Positions 21,258 through 32,456 of a DNA stretch of 64,000 nucleotides are shown here, one piece after another. This stretch comes from Anagrus nilaparvatae (taxonomy: Eukaryota > Arthropoda > Insecta > Hymenoptera > Mymaridae): positions 3,371,501 through 3,435,500 of the forward strand of contig JAKSXM010000247.1 of assembly GCA_022575985.1 (NCBI GenBank), written 5' to 3'. Within the stretch, counting starts at the first letter, position 1; every line of letters starts with the position of its first letter. The notes under the pieces are model-generated. The model did no database searches. It saw nothing but the letters and a program-made list of their open reading frames with translations, and was not told where the DNA came from. Made by a program: the position numbers and the translations under genes.

Positions 21258-21413
21258 AATTTATTGATAATAATAAATTTTTTCAAAAATATATTTATTT
21301 TATTTTTATTTTAATTAAATAGTTTATATTTGTTACTTTCGTATTGAAAACTTTAATAATTTTCCTATAATTTAATTTGAATTATATTTCTTCTTGTAGT
21401 TTAAATGTATGTA

Positions 21414-22644
21414 TTATATAGTATGGATCAAAATATACGAGCAAAAAAGTCCATGTCCGCTTAGGAATTGGGTCAAAAAATAATTAATTTCCCCATGCCC
21501 TCTATTTATCCAAGGTGATATCTCTCCAATCAATCTATTGGTCCATTTGCTCTCCGTGTAGTCGGTCCAACATTTATGCCATTTGCTTAGGCTGATATGG
21601 CGCGCAGTAGCCTTTTCGCGGTCAATGCCTTCCCTCTCTTTGTTTAGATAGATATACTGTCTCTCAAGAGCCAGCAGATCTATAGGGATTACCCCGGTGA
21701 TAACTAAAGCTGCCTCCAAGGACACTGTGCGATAGGCACAGGAGATTCGCAGGGCTTCTTTCCCCTGGACGCTCGTAAGCTTAGACATAGCTGACCATCT
21801 TTATGCGACCAGCTCATACTTCTGCACCATACAGAAGTATTGAGTGGGTGATCGACATAAGAAGCCTGCGCTTTCCAGTCTTAGGTCCACATGTATTTCT
21901 CATGAGCCGGTTTAGCGCAGCAGTGAGCCTGGCAGCCTTCTCCTTGCTTCTCAGAATCTGTGCCTTAAACGTTAGCTTCGTGTCCAGCAGCACTCCCAAG
22001 TACTTTAAGTAATCCTTCGTTTCTATCCTATCCTCCACAATACATATTGGGATGATGGTCTCAATATGTTTACGGGTGAATAGGCCAATCTCAGTTTTCG
22101 CCGTCGCAAGATTTAGACCGTGGTCTTCCATCCAGTAGTTGACTCCATGCATTGCCTGGTTCAGTTTTTCCTCGGCAGTTTGTACATCTTTTGCCTGGAT
22201 AACTATAAGCAGATCGTCAGCATACCCGACGGTAAAAGTATCCTCCGGCATTGGGAGCCTAAGTACCTGATCGTACATGATGTTCCATAGATCCGGCCCA
22301 AGGACCGATCCTTGGACTGCTCCTGCAGTTACTCTCCTCAATCTTGTTCCTTCTATTTTAAGCATGTGCACAAACATTTCGCGGTTTAGCCGCTTGATGT
22401 TCCATCCACAACATTTCCGTGCTTCGTCTCTTCGTATCTGTCGACGTTCATCATGCACCTCAAAAGAGATATATTGGTGGTCACTCGCTGAGAAGTCCTC
22501 CAGAACTTGCCAATCTATAATTCTAGCAGCTAAATCTTCTGATGCTAGGGATATATCCGGGATGGTCTGTCTGTAGCCAGGTCTTCTGAAAGTTATAGTG
22601 TTACCTACATTTAGCACCGCTAAGTTGAGCCTGGGACACAGGTC
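21414..22644 (-). pseudogene. R1-clade LINE pol: endonuclease end fused to reverse transcriptase
   Basis: Reading leftwards from 22617: the endonuclease C-terminus (RPGYRQTIPDISLASEDLAA, ASDHQYISFEV) runs in frame into AGAVQGSVLGPDLWNIMYDQ, with about 300 residues of linker and RT fingers missing. Then come the catalytic GYADDLLIV, the thumb LKYLGVLLD and RRLLMSITHSILLYGAEV. After a frame break at about 21790 the R1-type tail follows (RISCAYRTVSLEAALVITGV, IPIDLLALERQ, YFLTQFLSGHG). The zinc-finger end and 3' UTR are lost. The enzyme would nick and copy at target DNA. The in-frame deletion and the hAT insertion at 22645 show that it is dead. Confidence 0.85.
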
Positions 22645-23809
22645 TAGAGGTGGACGAGATTGCGAGACCAGTCTCGATTTCGAGACGAGACCGAGACGAG
22701 AGCATTTGTAGAAAATTCGGGACGAGACGAGACATTCACACCGAGACTCTCGGGAAGTCTCGTCTCGAAAAAAAAAGTTATTAATACGTTAATTTAAATT
22801 TTTCCAATAAGTAAAAAGTCATTAAAATTAATATTCTTATTAAGACTGTGTACTTAAAAAATAGTTATAATTATAGTTTTCTTTGATTTATCACTGCATA
22901 ATTTTTCTTAAACATTAAGTTTTATTTGATGATACATTATCAACAGTGATACCTTGAATTTTCTCCTCGATCTCATAATCTTTTAAGGCTTGAAAAAGTA
23001 TATGGGCTAAATTTTTTTCTGGTCAGCGGCCAGAAAGCACGTATTTCCCGGCCGCTGCGCGTCTGACAAAGACGTGTTTTCTCTCCACTGATGCAGAAAA
23101 ATCGTATACGATCCTGGGCCTTAAAAAAGGAATGCCCCAAATCGCAGTTCACCATCCTCGGCTTCGCCTCGGAAGGTAATTTACGTGCGATTTGGGCCAT
23201 TCTTTATTTTTCTGGCCATGGGTAATATACTATTCCTGAATGTTTGGCTCCTAGCTGATAGTATAAAATCTAAAGTTATTGGACGTAAAATCCAGTGTTC
23301 ATCAATAAAATATGGGCTGTTATTCCGTAAAAGGATTCAGTTTTATGATCAGCTAACCAACCATCAAATAATATCAATAATAATCAACCGTCAAAGATAA
23401 TTTAGAAACATATTATTTTAAATCTTAAAAATACGTTACAGTAATTTATTGCAGAAAAAAATTTTTTTCTTCAAATGTATACAATTTTAATCAAAAACAA
23501 TATTTATTTATCTATAATTTTCAAAAGAATAACTGCTTGATAAAAATTGTCAGATTATTTTATTAGCTATAAAAGAAACTCAGCTCAGAGGGCGCTTTAG
23601 TCTCACAGGTATTTATAAATTTGTAATTGTTTGTATATAAATAGTTGACAATTTTATTTTTATAATTTTCCTGAAGAAAAACTTTAATTTTTTCGAGACT
23701 TTCTCGAAAACGAGACAAGACCGAGACGAGACTGCAAAATTTCGAAATTTCCGATACCGAGACGAGACAAGCCTAAAGTCTCGGTATCATCTCGTATCGT
23801 CCACCTCTA
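22645..23809. mobile_element. Non-autonomous hAT-type element with 8-bp target duplication
   Basis: The ends are TAGAGGTGGACGA and TCGTCCACCTCTA. They are flanked by the perfect 8-bp direct repeat CACAGGTC (22637-22644 and 23810-23817). Eight-base duplications and TAGAGGTGG-like ends are hAT features. Many copies of GAGACGAGAC/GTCTCGTCTC cluster in the first and last 130 bp, as expected for subterminal transposase-binding repeats. No transposase ORF exists. The centre carries hairpin copy 1 (23127-23205). The element interrupts the endonuclease of an R1-clade LINE. Confidence 0.92.
23127..23205 (+). other. Dispersed structured hairpin, copy 1
   Basis: GAATGCCCCAAATCGCA pairs with TGCGATTTGGGCCATTC, with one mismatch, around the conserved inner block CCATCCTCGGCTTCGC. 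Related copies are at 47835-47905 (inverted) and 51859-51937. See findings. Confidence 0.8.
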
Positions 23810-24180
23810 CACAGGTCAAGTATATCTTCTCCTCTGTCATCCGTTTCGGGCATACCCCACTTGGGAGCCCTTGCGTTGAAATCGCCTCCTATGACAATTC
23901 CGCCGGTCATGTACCTTACTGCATCTTCCAGACTGTTAAGTTTGGTCAGAGTGTCCTCTCTGGACTCGTTTGGTGTTAAGTACACACTTATGTAAGTAAC
24001 ACTTTGCGTTTTAATCCAGACAAAATCTCTGCCGGAGCCATTCTCTTGTACAAGTACCTTCCTTGGATTTACTATCCAAATAGCTGCTTTCCCCAGCTCA
24101 CCCGAAAACCAGTTCTGGGAGCGTGACCAATCCCACTGTTCGCTTATAAGTAGAAGGTCCGCAGACTTCTCTCTAGCAAG
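23810..24180 (-). pseudogene. R1-clade LINE endonuclease, N-terminal part
   Basis: The minus strand upstream of the hAT insertion reads LISEQWDWSRSQNWFSGELG, KAAIWIVNPRK and VTYISVYLTPNESRED, then the catalytic box GGIVIGGDFNARAPKWGMPE (Asp and Asn of GDFNA) and DDRGEDILDLC. These are the second to fourth blocks of an APE-like endonuclease. The domain continues beyond the hAT element at 22617. The first block, with the catalytic Glu, is replaced by a frame break near 24180 just before the ORF1 remains. It belongs to the same element as the neighbouring ORF1 and RT. Confidence 0.85.
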
Positions 24181-24324
24181 TTAAAACATCATGTTTCCTG
24201 CTAAGGGGCTTTTGTGCACATAACCTTGTAGCACCTTTAACATTATTGCTAGAGTCTGCGCCGCTCCTTAATTTTACAAAAGCCCTCCGTAGCGCTTCGC
24301 TCTTTCCTTTTTCAAGGTCGTGCT

Positions 24325-25690
24325 TCAACTCAACTCCTTCCCTTTTAGACTGAGGTCCAAGCATAGCATGCACCTTGCAGTTGCTGCGCAGTCAGTTACT
24401 TTGTGACCTTCTCCTCCGCATTTATAGCATTTCGCTCTCCTGTCGGGTCCGTTACATTTTGTGGCTATATGACCAAAACGCAGGCATTTAAAACAGCGGG
24501 TTAATGGGGTTCTGAACCTTACCCTGCAGTTCATCCACCCAATTTAAATACGCTTCATGTTAACCAGTTTAAAGGCGGATCTTTCATGAAGGTCAACGTT
24601 AGCAGCTCTCTGCTCTCTTGCGTTGCTCTTAGAGATAGTAGCCTTAGCTATCTCCGCGTCTTCTTCTTTGCCTTTTATGGCATTTAGAATGTCAATCGGC
24701 TGGGTGAGGCAATCCAAGTCGAGTATTTGGATGACTCTTTTATGAGCAAGGTCTTTAACTTCGATCTGTGCACCCAGTACTTTGCTTACTTCTTGTGAGA
24801 AAGAACCTATTTTGTCACTAGGTTCTTTCAGCTCAACCAGGACATCGCCCGTCTTCGTCTTTCGCACCGATCCTATTTTGGCACCGAAATCTTCTGGTTG
24901 GACCTGAGACCTTATAGCTCCCAGGACTTCAGCGTATGTTCTACCCGTAGGCAGTTTAATAGCTACAGCTTGGTCCCGTTTTTTAGGGATTGCCTTCTTT
25001 TCCGTGGCTGCAGAAAGCTTATTGTTTTCACCTTGCCCTCGCTTAGCTTCTTTTTTCCTCTTTTTTCTCTTCTTTTTGTTTACAACCGTTTGAAAGGGTT
25101 CGTTATTACGACCCGTATCATGGGTTGTAGTATTTTCACCTGAGTTACTCTGTTGTGTTTCAGGCAGTGTCTGGGACTGACTACGGATATTAGCCACATG
25201 AGTCGCTAGATCTACCATTATTACTGAGCAGCTACGAGTCTTTTGGGGAGACTACAGCAGTTCTCTTAGCATCCTCCTTTTCTGATCCTGAAGATACAAC
25301 GTTTTCGCTTCGTATTCTTTTTTTAAGCACCGAGCCTATTATATATTTTTTAAATAGGTGCTCAATTCTACTCTTTTCATTAGATAACTGATCTCTTATG
25401 GCTTTGAGAGCAGTAACTTTGTCCTTCATATCACTTACACATTTCTTAACAACAGCGGCTATGTTTATTTGCTTATAAGTCATATGGTGTATCATCTCGC
25501 CTATCTTGTCTTCCATTGAGTTGAGGATGTTTTTGATGTTTTTTTTCGACATCATAGTTTTCATCCATTCGTTGTAGACGTCTAGCCAGTTCGGTGTTCA
25601 CGCAGAGCACTTGAACTGCCTCAGCATTATCATCCTTTCCGCCTAAATTCACTTCATTGCTTTTATATACATTTAAGTTAGACATTTTAG
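24325..25690 (-). pseudogene. R1-clade LINE ORF1 (gag-like RNA-binding protein)
   Basis: Reading leftwards from an ATG at about 25684 (SNLNVYKSNEVNLGGKDDNA): a frameshift near 25565 leads to a helical segment (KNILNSMEDKIGEMIHHM, VKKCVSDMKDKVTALKAIRD). A stop follows near 25232. A basic linker comes next (NKKKRKKRKKEAKRG). The conserved LINE gag core follows (GRTYAEVLGAIRSQVQPEDF, VRKTKTGDVLVEL, KVLGAQIEVKDL). A further break near 24540 leads to the CCHC zinc knuckles CFKCLRFGHIATKC and CYKCGGEGHKVTDC, then CMLC. The protein would coat the LINE RNA. The intact order with only point lesions marks this as the 5' half of one full-length R1-clade element. Confidence 0.88.
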
Positions 25691-26790
25691 AATGTATTAA
25701 ACTTCGTCGCTCTATGTGCAACGGCCTCCTTCGACCCCTCCATTCTGGGCAGCTGGCATGCGGACTGGTTGCATCACAGAGGATATAGCTGACGACATGT
25801 ACTTGCACCTCTCATTCCTCCGAGAAAAAAGCATAATTCGCTTCGGAAATTTAGAGTCCTCCAGTAGCTTGGGCACATACTGACAACATCGCCAAGCCGT
25901 TAATGATGGGCTCCGGCTGCATAGAACCCCACCTCCCATCTTGCGTCAGCAGAGGCCAAAGATAGTTCAGGTTGCTCGGCACGCAGCCAGACAGCTCGCT
26001 TCCTCATCCAGGATCCTCTTTTGGCACTTATGGGTCGTGCCGCACGGCAAATTGTCCATACCGTGCATGTGTGTAGACAAACACATTTGGCTGTGTTTGT
26101 AAACACACATGTCGCGCATGTGCAGACACACAGCGGAGGCTCTTAGAGTTTCCTCAAACTCAGCTAGGGTTCCTTGGGTTTGCCGAGCCCATCCAGAAAG
26201 GCCGAAGACTTCCTGGCCCCGAGGCTTACCTTCACACATTACTTAAATTAGAAAATAAAATAATAACCTTGAGTCGTAGTTTAGCGGGACTCGCAACTAA
26301 CCATTAACCGGCTGCGTCACTGTGCTCGAGGTGGAAATCTCCCATGCTAAGAGCCAATAAATAAGGTCTAAGGCGGCCCCGTATGTGGCTTAATTTCGCA
26401 CTTAAGTTAGGAGAAAACGTTGGAGCCCCTTTTGGTGTGCCGTTTTCTCAGAGATACTAATGGATAGAAATCTGCAAACACTCACTAAGAATGCAAAGAG
26501 GAAAGAGCCCGATTTATAGGGCAGACTCATTTATTCCAGAGAGCCATAAGCTGTCTGCAGCATACTCAATGACAGTGTGTTTGGTTCAGCTGTATGCGTG
26601 TCTCACAGAGAAAAGCAAGGCATGGGACCAATTTATAGGGCAGCCTCAGTTGTTCCAGAAAGCTATGTCCAGTATCTCTGATTCTAGTTCAACCTTAATA
26701 AGGTTGCCTGAACTACCTTCCTCCTTCCTCAGCCTTATGAGGTGCCGGGCTTAGGACCGGTATAGCGGAATTAAAGAGTTAAAGTTAGAA
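25691..26790 (-). mobile_element. Probable 5' UTR of the R1-clade LINE
   Basis: This GC-richer stretch upstream of ORF1 holds no credible ORF. It contains an imperfect ~120-bp tandem duplication near 26500-26670 (GATTTATAGGGCAGACTCA and AATTTATAGGGCAGCCTCAG). Tandem promoters of this kind are common in LINE leaders. Where the element ends is inferred from the composition change near 26790. Confidence 0.55.
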
Positions 26791-27250
26791 CAAGTAATTA
26801 CAATATTTTTATTTCCACGGATCGATTCCAAATCTGTAAGTACAGAAAAAAATTATTAAAAGTTAACCCAAGAAAAAAAAATCAAATTCTAGTAACACTC
26901 AAATAAAATTTAAATTATTATTTACTAAAAGAAACCCAAGAAGCAAAAAAAAACAAAATTAATTAATTTAAAAATGTACGTATTCGTAAAGCAATAATAA
27001 AACAAGGTGCAAATTCCAAAGTCGCAACGGAAGAAAAAAATCGCAAAGAATTATAAAAAAGCTTTAATAAAATTAAACCCTGTAAAAAATCAAAATTTCA
27101 ATAATTTATGTACATGCTTATTTTTTTTAACAAATAAATAAATAAATAGATAAACTAAACAATAACACATACGAATTTTATTAGTTATATTATATACAAA
27201 TAAGAGAGAGTCATATAATTATTTTTTTTTTTTAATTACATATTTTTTTT
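26791..27250. other. A-rich spacer, nothing recognised
   Basis: Runs of AAAAAAA alternate with short unique words. No ORF and no repeat with another part of the window that I could establish. Confidence 0.6.
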
Positions 27251-27254
27251 TAAT

Positions 27255-27880
27255 TTAATCTGACTTATTATTTAAACTGTTAATTAAAATTAATTTATGA
27301 ATTGGTCTTGTCAATATTGAATTAGAAGTTAATTGTATCATTTTATATCTTTGATTGGGTGGAATTTTTGTATTCAAATAATTAGGCTCAGGTATTATAT
27401 ATGAGTTAGACTGTGTTAGTAAGAATGACGGGCATAAAAAACTTTGATCTGAAGGATCATCAGATAAGGGCACCAGGGGGCAGGAATTTAAGCAAGCTTC
27501 GACCAGCTTAAGGAGTGTGTAAAATTCTTGAAACGTTAGAGTAGTATTACCAATTACTCTGCGTAAATGATGTTTAATCGATTTCACAACCGATTCCCAC
27601 AATCCTTCAAAATGCATTGAGCCTGGAGAATTAAATGACTACTTAGTACCCTCTTCGGCTAGTTTACCCAAAAGTCCTTGCATATAGTCTGATGAGGCCA
27701 TATACAATTCTTAAAGGGCTTTATCTGCGCCGACGAAGGTAGTACCTTAGTCACTATATAATTCAGAGCATGGACCGCGAGTTGAAGTGAATCGACGAAA
27801 TGCAGCTAAAAAATCATCGCTGGAGTAACCCGTTACTAACTCTAAATGTACGGCTTTTGTGCTCATACATATAAATACAC
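27255..27880 (-). pseudogene. BEL/Pao integrase fragment, minus strand
   Basis: From 27880 leftwards: MSTKAVHLELVTGYSSDDFL and AAFRRFTSTRG (integrase core), YSD-stop-GTTFVGAD with the catalytic Asp before an in-frame TAG, then FEGLWESVVKSIKHHLRRVI with the catalytic Glu, and LNSCPLVPLSDDPSD. The end jumps from NYLNTKIPPNQRYKMIQ to RPIHKLILI, skipping most of the DUF5641-like tail. The same MSTKAVHLELVTGY block occurs on the plus strand at 29500, so this is one arm of a rearranged element. Confidence 0.85.
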
Positions 27881-27904
27881 AAAGATAAATACACAAAGGA
27901 AATA

Positions 27905-28270
27905 AAAAACTAGAATGTCCAATATGTAAAAATAGTCATTATCTTAATAAATGTCCTTATTTCGTTAAAATGACTCCTCAGGCGAGATATGAGTATGTAA
28001 AATCTTTGCCCAGATGTAGCAATTGCCTTGGAAACCATGCTTCTTCTAATTGTAAACCCAGATTTTGTTGTAATATCTGTAAAAAGAAGCACCATACTTC
28101 ATTATATGATGATAATTTTGTAAAACCGATCAATCAAACACCTCAAGGTACAAATGCTAATAATTCAAATTTAGGCCCAAACTCAAACTCATCTTTAACA
28201 CAAACTTCTAGTTCACATGTGACATCAGTAAATTTCATTAATTCTCCCTCTCAAACTTTAGGTAATACAT
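27905..28270 (+). pseudogene. BEL/Pao gag zinc-knuckle region, plus strand
   Basis: The frame reads LECPICKNSHYLNKCPYF, then KSLPRCSNCLGNHASSNCKP, RFCCNICKKKHHTSLYDD and an Asn/Ser-rich linker ending SVNFINSPSQTL. Three C-x2-C-x3-H/C knuckle-like units are visible. They correspond to the RNA-binding end of BEL gag. The last 120 bp reappear inverted at 28520-28638, where they lead into the protease. Confidence 0.85.
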
Positions 28271-28638
28271 AGGACTGAACCATGATTGAGAAATCAGAGA
28301 AGAAACGAGGTTTAATTTGAAACAAATACCTTTGTGCAAGTATAGTCACTTTTACCGCCTATACCTGAAATAGGTAGGCTAGTCGTCATAGGACTTGTAC
28401 ATAGCCTTCTACATAACGACTGACTAATGAATGAAGCTTGGGACGCCTGGTCCACCAAGGCTCGAGCAAAAAATTCATGGCCATCCTCATTTACCACCCT
28501 AACGACTACTGTAGACAGTAAAGTTTGAGAGGGAGAATTAATGAAATTTACTGACATGTGAACTAGAAGTAGTTTGTGTTAAAGATGAGTTTGAGTTTGG
28601 GCCTAAATTTGAATTATTAGCATTTGTACCTTGAGGTG
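28142..28638. repeat. ~120-bp inverted repeat inside the rearranged BEL element
   Basis: Bases 28142-28262 and 28520-28638 are reverse complements (both carry ATTAATTCTCCCTCTCAAAC or its complement). They mark a gag segment duplicated in opposite orientation. Confidence 0.85.
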
Positions 28639-28640
28639 AA
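28312..28640 (-). pseudogene. BEL/Pao gag-protease junction, minus strand
   Basis: From 28640 leftwards the sequence repeats the Asn/Ser linker of the plus-strand gag, then MSVNFINSPSQTLLSTVVVR, then the aspartyl protease start ARALVDQASQASFISQSLCR and LPISGIGGK. The active-site Asp lies in VDQAS, the Pao form of DTGS. The protein stops at 28312. Confidence 0.85.
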
Positions 28641-28649
28641 GGGAATGAC

Positions 28650-29630
28650 TATATAAAATGTAATTTCCAGTTTGTTCAGGATAATAAAAATTTCCATACA
28701 GGCTCCTTAAATACTTTAAATTGTGCAGTCAGTAATCAGGTCGTAATAAAACAAAAAATTGCAAAAAACTGGGATTTAATTGAAAAATATTCAGATTTCA
28801 GAAAATTGTTAAGAATCACTTCGTATAATATTCGTTTTATGTGTAGTGTTTTGTTAAATAGTAAAAAGAACGTACTAAACAAATTAAAAATATTTAATTT
28901 TAATTGGTTCAATGTTGAGGACATCAAATACCAAAATTTCGTAAGTTTTCCTGAGTTAACTAGATCAAAATTATTGTGGGTTTATTTAACTCAAAGGGCT
29001 CATTTTTCTAAAGAGATTAAATTTTTGGAAAAAAATGTAAAAATTAAAAAATCTAGACTGGCTAGACTCGACCCATTTCTAGACAATGGTTTGCTAATGT
29101 TAGGTGGTCGACTACATTTTTCTCTCCTTAATTATAATCAGAAACAACCCCTAATTTTGCCATATAAATGTGCACTTTCGGATTTATTGGTTGATTATTT
29201 TCATCATAAAACTTTCCATGGTGGAATAAGGCTCACTCTGTCAACCTTAAGACAGGAGTTCTGGATCATATAGGGTAGGAGTCTTGTTAAATCTTGTATA
29301 TACAAATGTATCGAATGCATTCGTTATTGTGGAATGAGGTCAGTTCAGAAAATGGGTATTTTGCCCTCACCAAGGGTACAAAAAATTGATAAACCTTTTC
29401 GTGCTACTGGGGTAGATTATGCAGGTCCCTATAAGATTCTTAAATATAGAGGTCGTGGGGCAAAAACCTACAAGGCTTATCTTTGTGTATTTATATATAT
29501 GAGCACAAAAGCCGTACATTTAGAGTTAGTAACGGGTTACTCCAGCGATGATTTTTTAGCTGCATTTCGTCAATTCACTTCAAAAATAGAAATCACCACA
29601 CGTGTAATGTATTTAAAGAAAATAAAATAA
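28650..29630 (+). pseudogene. BEL/Pao integrase N-terminal half, plus strand
   Basis: The frame includes the pre-integrase segment (KNWDLIEKYSDFRKLLRITS, KKSRLARLDPFLDNGLLMLG and GRLHFS), the zinc-binding part (YFHHKTFHGGIRLTLSTLRQ, then EFWII and a TAG), CIECIRY, and the core start FRATGVDYAGPYKI with the first catalytic Asp, then MSTKAVHLELVTGYSSDDFL. It stops at IEITTRVMYLKKIK, before the second Asp. One in-frame TAG lies near 29271. The integrase inserts the DNA copy; this one is a broken arm of a scrambled element. Confidence 0.85.
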
Positions 29631-29639
29631 AAATTTTTG

Positions 29640-32440
29640 AAGCACATGATCCACTGAGAAGTATAAACACTTGCTTAAACTCATAAAGTAGTTAATGGCG
29701 CCGATTCTTTGCTGATAATTATTTTTATTTTTTAATAACACTTTATCTCGAAGGACCAAATATTGCGGAACTGCCATTAAAGTAATGTAGTGGAGTTGCG
29801 GATAATTATTAGAATTAATTGTGCTAAAAGCCTATATTGAAATATAATAAGTGTTGCTAAGAACACGAAAAAGCGCACACTGCCGACCGAGCCAGTTGCC
29901 GGAGACGGCGTGCTTATTACTCTCTCTCTCTCTTTTACACACACATATAATAATCTTAAATATATCATTTTCTTAACACTAAGGCCTTTTCATTTCAGGC
30001 ACGATCACATATTTATTGAGTATTTTCTCTTTAATAACATTGATGGGATCCACACCCTCATAAATTGAAAACTATTATTTATTATTACATGTTATTCAAA
30101 GTATTCATAAATAATTATTCGAAAACTTTTCTTCAACCTGAACTTATATAAAAATATTGAAAACTTTTAAAGAAAAATTTTATATCTGCATTAATTAATA
30201 TAAATAATAGGGTTTATTAATTATTCTTATTTATTTTTAACCATAATAAGATCGTTTGCTGAAGATTACTGATCAATAAAACTGGCACCAAGTTTCCTTT
30301 ATAATAATTTACTAAAATTTACTGTAAAAATTTCAAATATACTTTGAGCTTCTAAATTTGATTAAAATATCTGAATCTTTAAGTATATATTAATCTTTCT
30401 TAATCCTGAAAAAAATCAAAGAAAAATTTTAATTTCCCATATTCTTTAAAAAGAATATATTAACATTTTTTTAATTACCTTAATCAAATTCTACCTGTGT
30501 ACCTTAAGATATTAGTTTTTATCTGAGAAAAGATAATAACAAATTTGTTAACAGCAATAAAATGCTTATTGTAAGGTAATTAAAAGCTAATACTGCTGAA
30601 AAACAAGTATTAGTTTAAATTTGAGTACGTAATTTAAAAGAACTTATTATATCATCCGTTTTAAAAATTTTGCATAAAAATAATAATTAAATATTAATTT
30701 AAAAAGAATAATTAAATATAAATTTACAAATTTTTATCCACGTTTTTGAAAAAATAGTAGAAAAAGTTTATTTATAATGTATTTTAAATGAGAAAAGTGT
30801 TCCGGGACTGCTATAATTTTTGGGATCAGTTTTTATATGTCTAAACATCATTTTCTATCTGTTGGTAGTGTTTAAAAAAATGTTTTCAGCACGGTAAAAA
30901 ATTAGAAAGCTAAAAAGTCAAAATTCCAATGTTATTTAAGTGGGATAATTGAGGTGCTTACAGGCACGTGTTTTTGCAAAGCAAAGTCAGAATCCTTGGA
31001 GCTGGGGACTTTTTATGACCAAAACTTCACAAAAAAACCCGGGGAGCAAAGTTTTTCTCAAAACTCTAATTTTAGGTCCACTCTAATGCTTATACTGAAG
31101 GTATGTGTGTCTGTATGTATGTTCGAGAAACTGTACAGAGCAAATTTTAAACATAACTCGATGAAACAAAAAAAAAGTTGGTACATAATTTTTTGTATAG
31201 TATCTAGTTGTGCCTCCTCCAGTATGACTAAATTTCACCCATTTGTTGTTGAGCAATCACAAAAATACTGATTTCCGTTACCAAAAAAATTAACTAATAA
31301 TAGTAAATATCTGGAACAACTCGATGAATCAAAAAAAAATTCGGTTCAAAATTTGTTATTTGATGTTTAGTTTTGCCTCCTCTAGTTTGGCTAATTTTCA
31401 TTAAGTTGTTGTTGAGTTATCACAAAAAAATTGATTTCCAATACCAAAAAAAATAACTAAAATAGGAATAAAATCCCTGAATAAAGAGGAAATATCTTGA
31501 ACAACTCAGTCAAACAAATAAAAATTAAGTTATAAAATAAAAAAAGGTTTCTTACATTCATGAAAGAAATATGCCATGATGTCAGTTTCAGCATCCCACA
31601 CGGCGCTATTACTAATTGTAGCTCCGTTTTCAGAGTTTTCCATTAATATAACATTTACAGCAAACTTTTACTTTTTATGTTTGTTCGTATCACCTAAATA
31701 TAGTTCTAAAATGAATTTAATAGTTATAAAAATACTAACTTATTATATTTTTATCCTAACTAGGTCAGTTATTTGTCCACTCTAATAAGCATGTTAGAGG
31801 CATCGAAATGACTTGAGGACAAAATTTCTCCACAAATTAGACAATTTTAAGAACTTTTCATTTTTTGACCTGACAAAATTATAAGGCACGATTTCATTTA
31901 TATATTACACATATAAAAAGTATACAAGTGCAATGTGCAATATAAGCATAAACATCGTAAAGCTAAAATATACAGTGAAATATAAGGAAAATTAGAATAA
32001 GGAAAAGAAAAATTATCTCAGCAAATATATTAAAAAAAATCGCAAGCAAACAACAAAAATTCTTTAACTTGCAGCCAAAAAAAAATTAATAATTTCGCAA
32101 GGTTAATCAAGTAACCATAAGGCAAGCTAGCCAAAAATGTAATAAAAATATAAGCAATAACAATAGTAAAGTCGCAAAGCAAAAAAAATTATAAGTAAAA
32201 CGCAAGTGTAAAGCAAAAAAAAATTAAAAGAACAAAGCAGAAAAAATCTTACAAGATAATATATGGCAAACTATTCAATTTCCAAGCAAAATGAAGTGCT
32301 AAGTATAAAAAAAAAAAAAAAAAAAAAAATTTTTTTTTAGGTACAAAATTTAATAAAAGGCAAGAAAAAAGAAAATCAAGGACCAAGGTAATGTCACCCC
32401 AGTATAATATAAGTAATAAAATAATTACACTTACGGCACT
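29640..32440. other. AT-rich region without recognisable gene
   Basis: The open frames here (for example 30954-31271 and 31576-31785) show no domain and no coding-like composition. A (TC)n run lies at about 29921-29933. The last 400 bp is an A-rich, CAAGCAAA-rich stretch leading into the LINE at 32.45 kb and could be its leader or flank. Confidence 0.6.
31147..31452. repeat. ~165-bp tandem duplication
   Basis: The unit contains AACTCGATGAAWCAAAAAAA, AGTTKTGCCTCCTCYAGT and TTGTTGTTGAG followed by ATCACAAAAA. It occurs at 31147-31290 and again at about 31318-31452. Confidence 0.8.
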
Positions 32441-32456
32441 TACGGCAAGGAAGATA

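Noticed and set aside
25712..26239. Several 68-90-codon minus-strand ORFs upstream of the LINE ORF1
   Set aside because: They overlap each other in different frames within a likely LINE 5' UTR, with no domain and no conservation signal visible.
30954..31271. A 105-codon plus-strand ORF as a gene
   Set aside because: Its C-terminal part lies in a 165-bp tandem duplication, the composition is that of the flanks, and no domain is visible.
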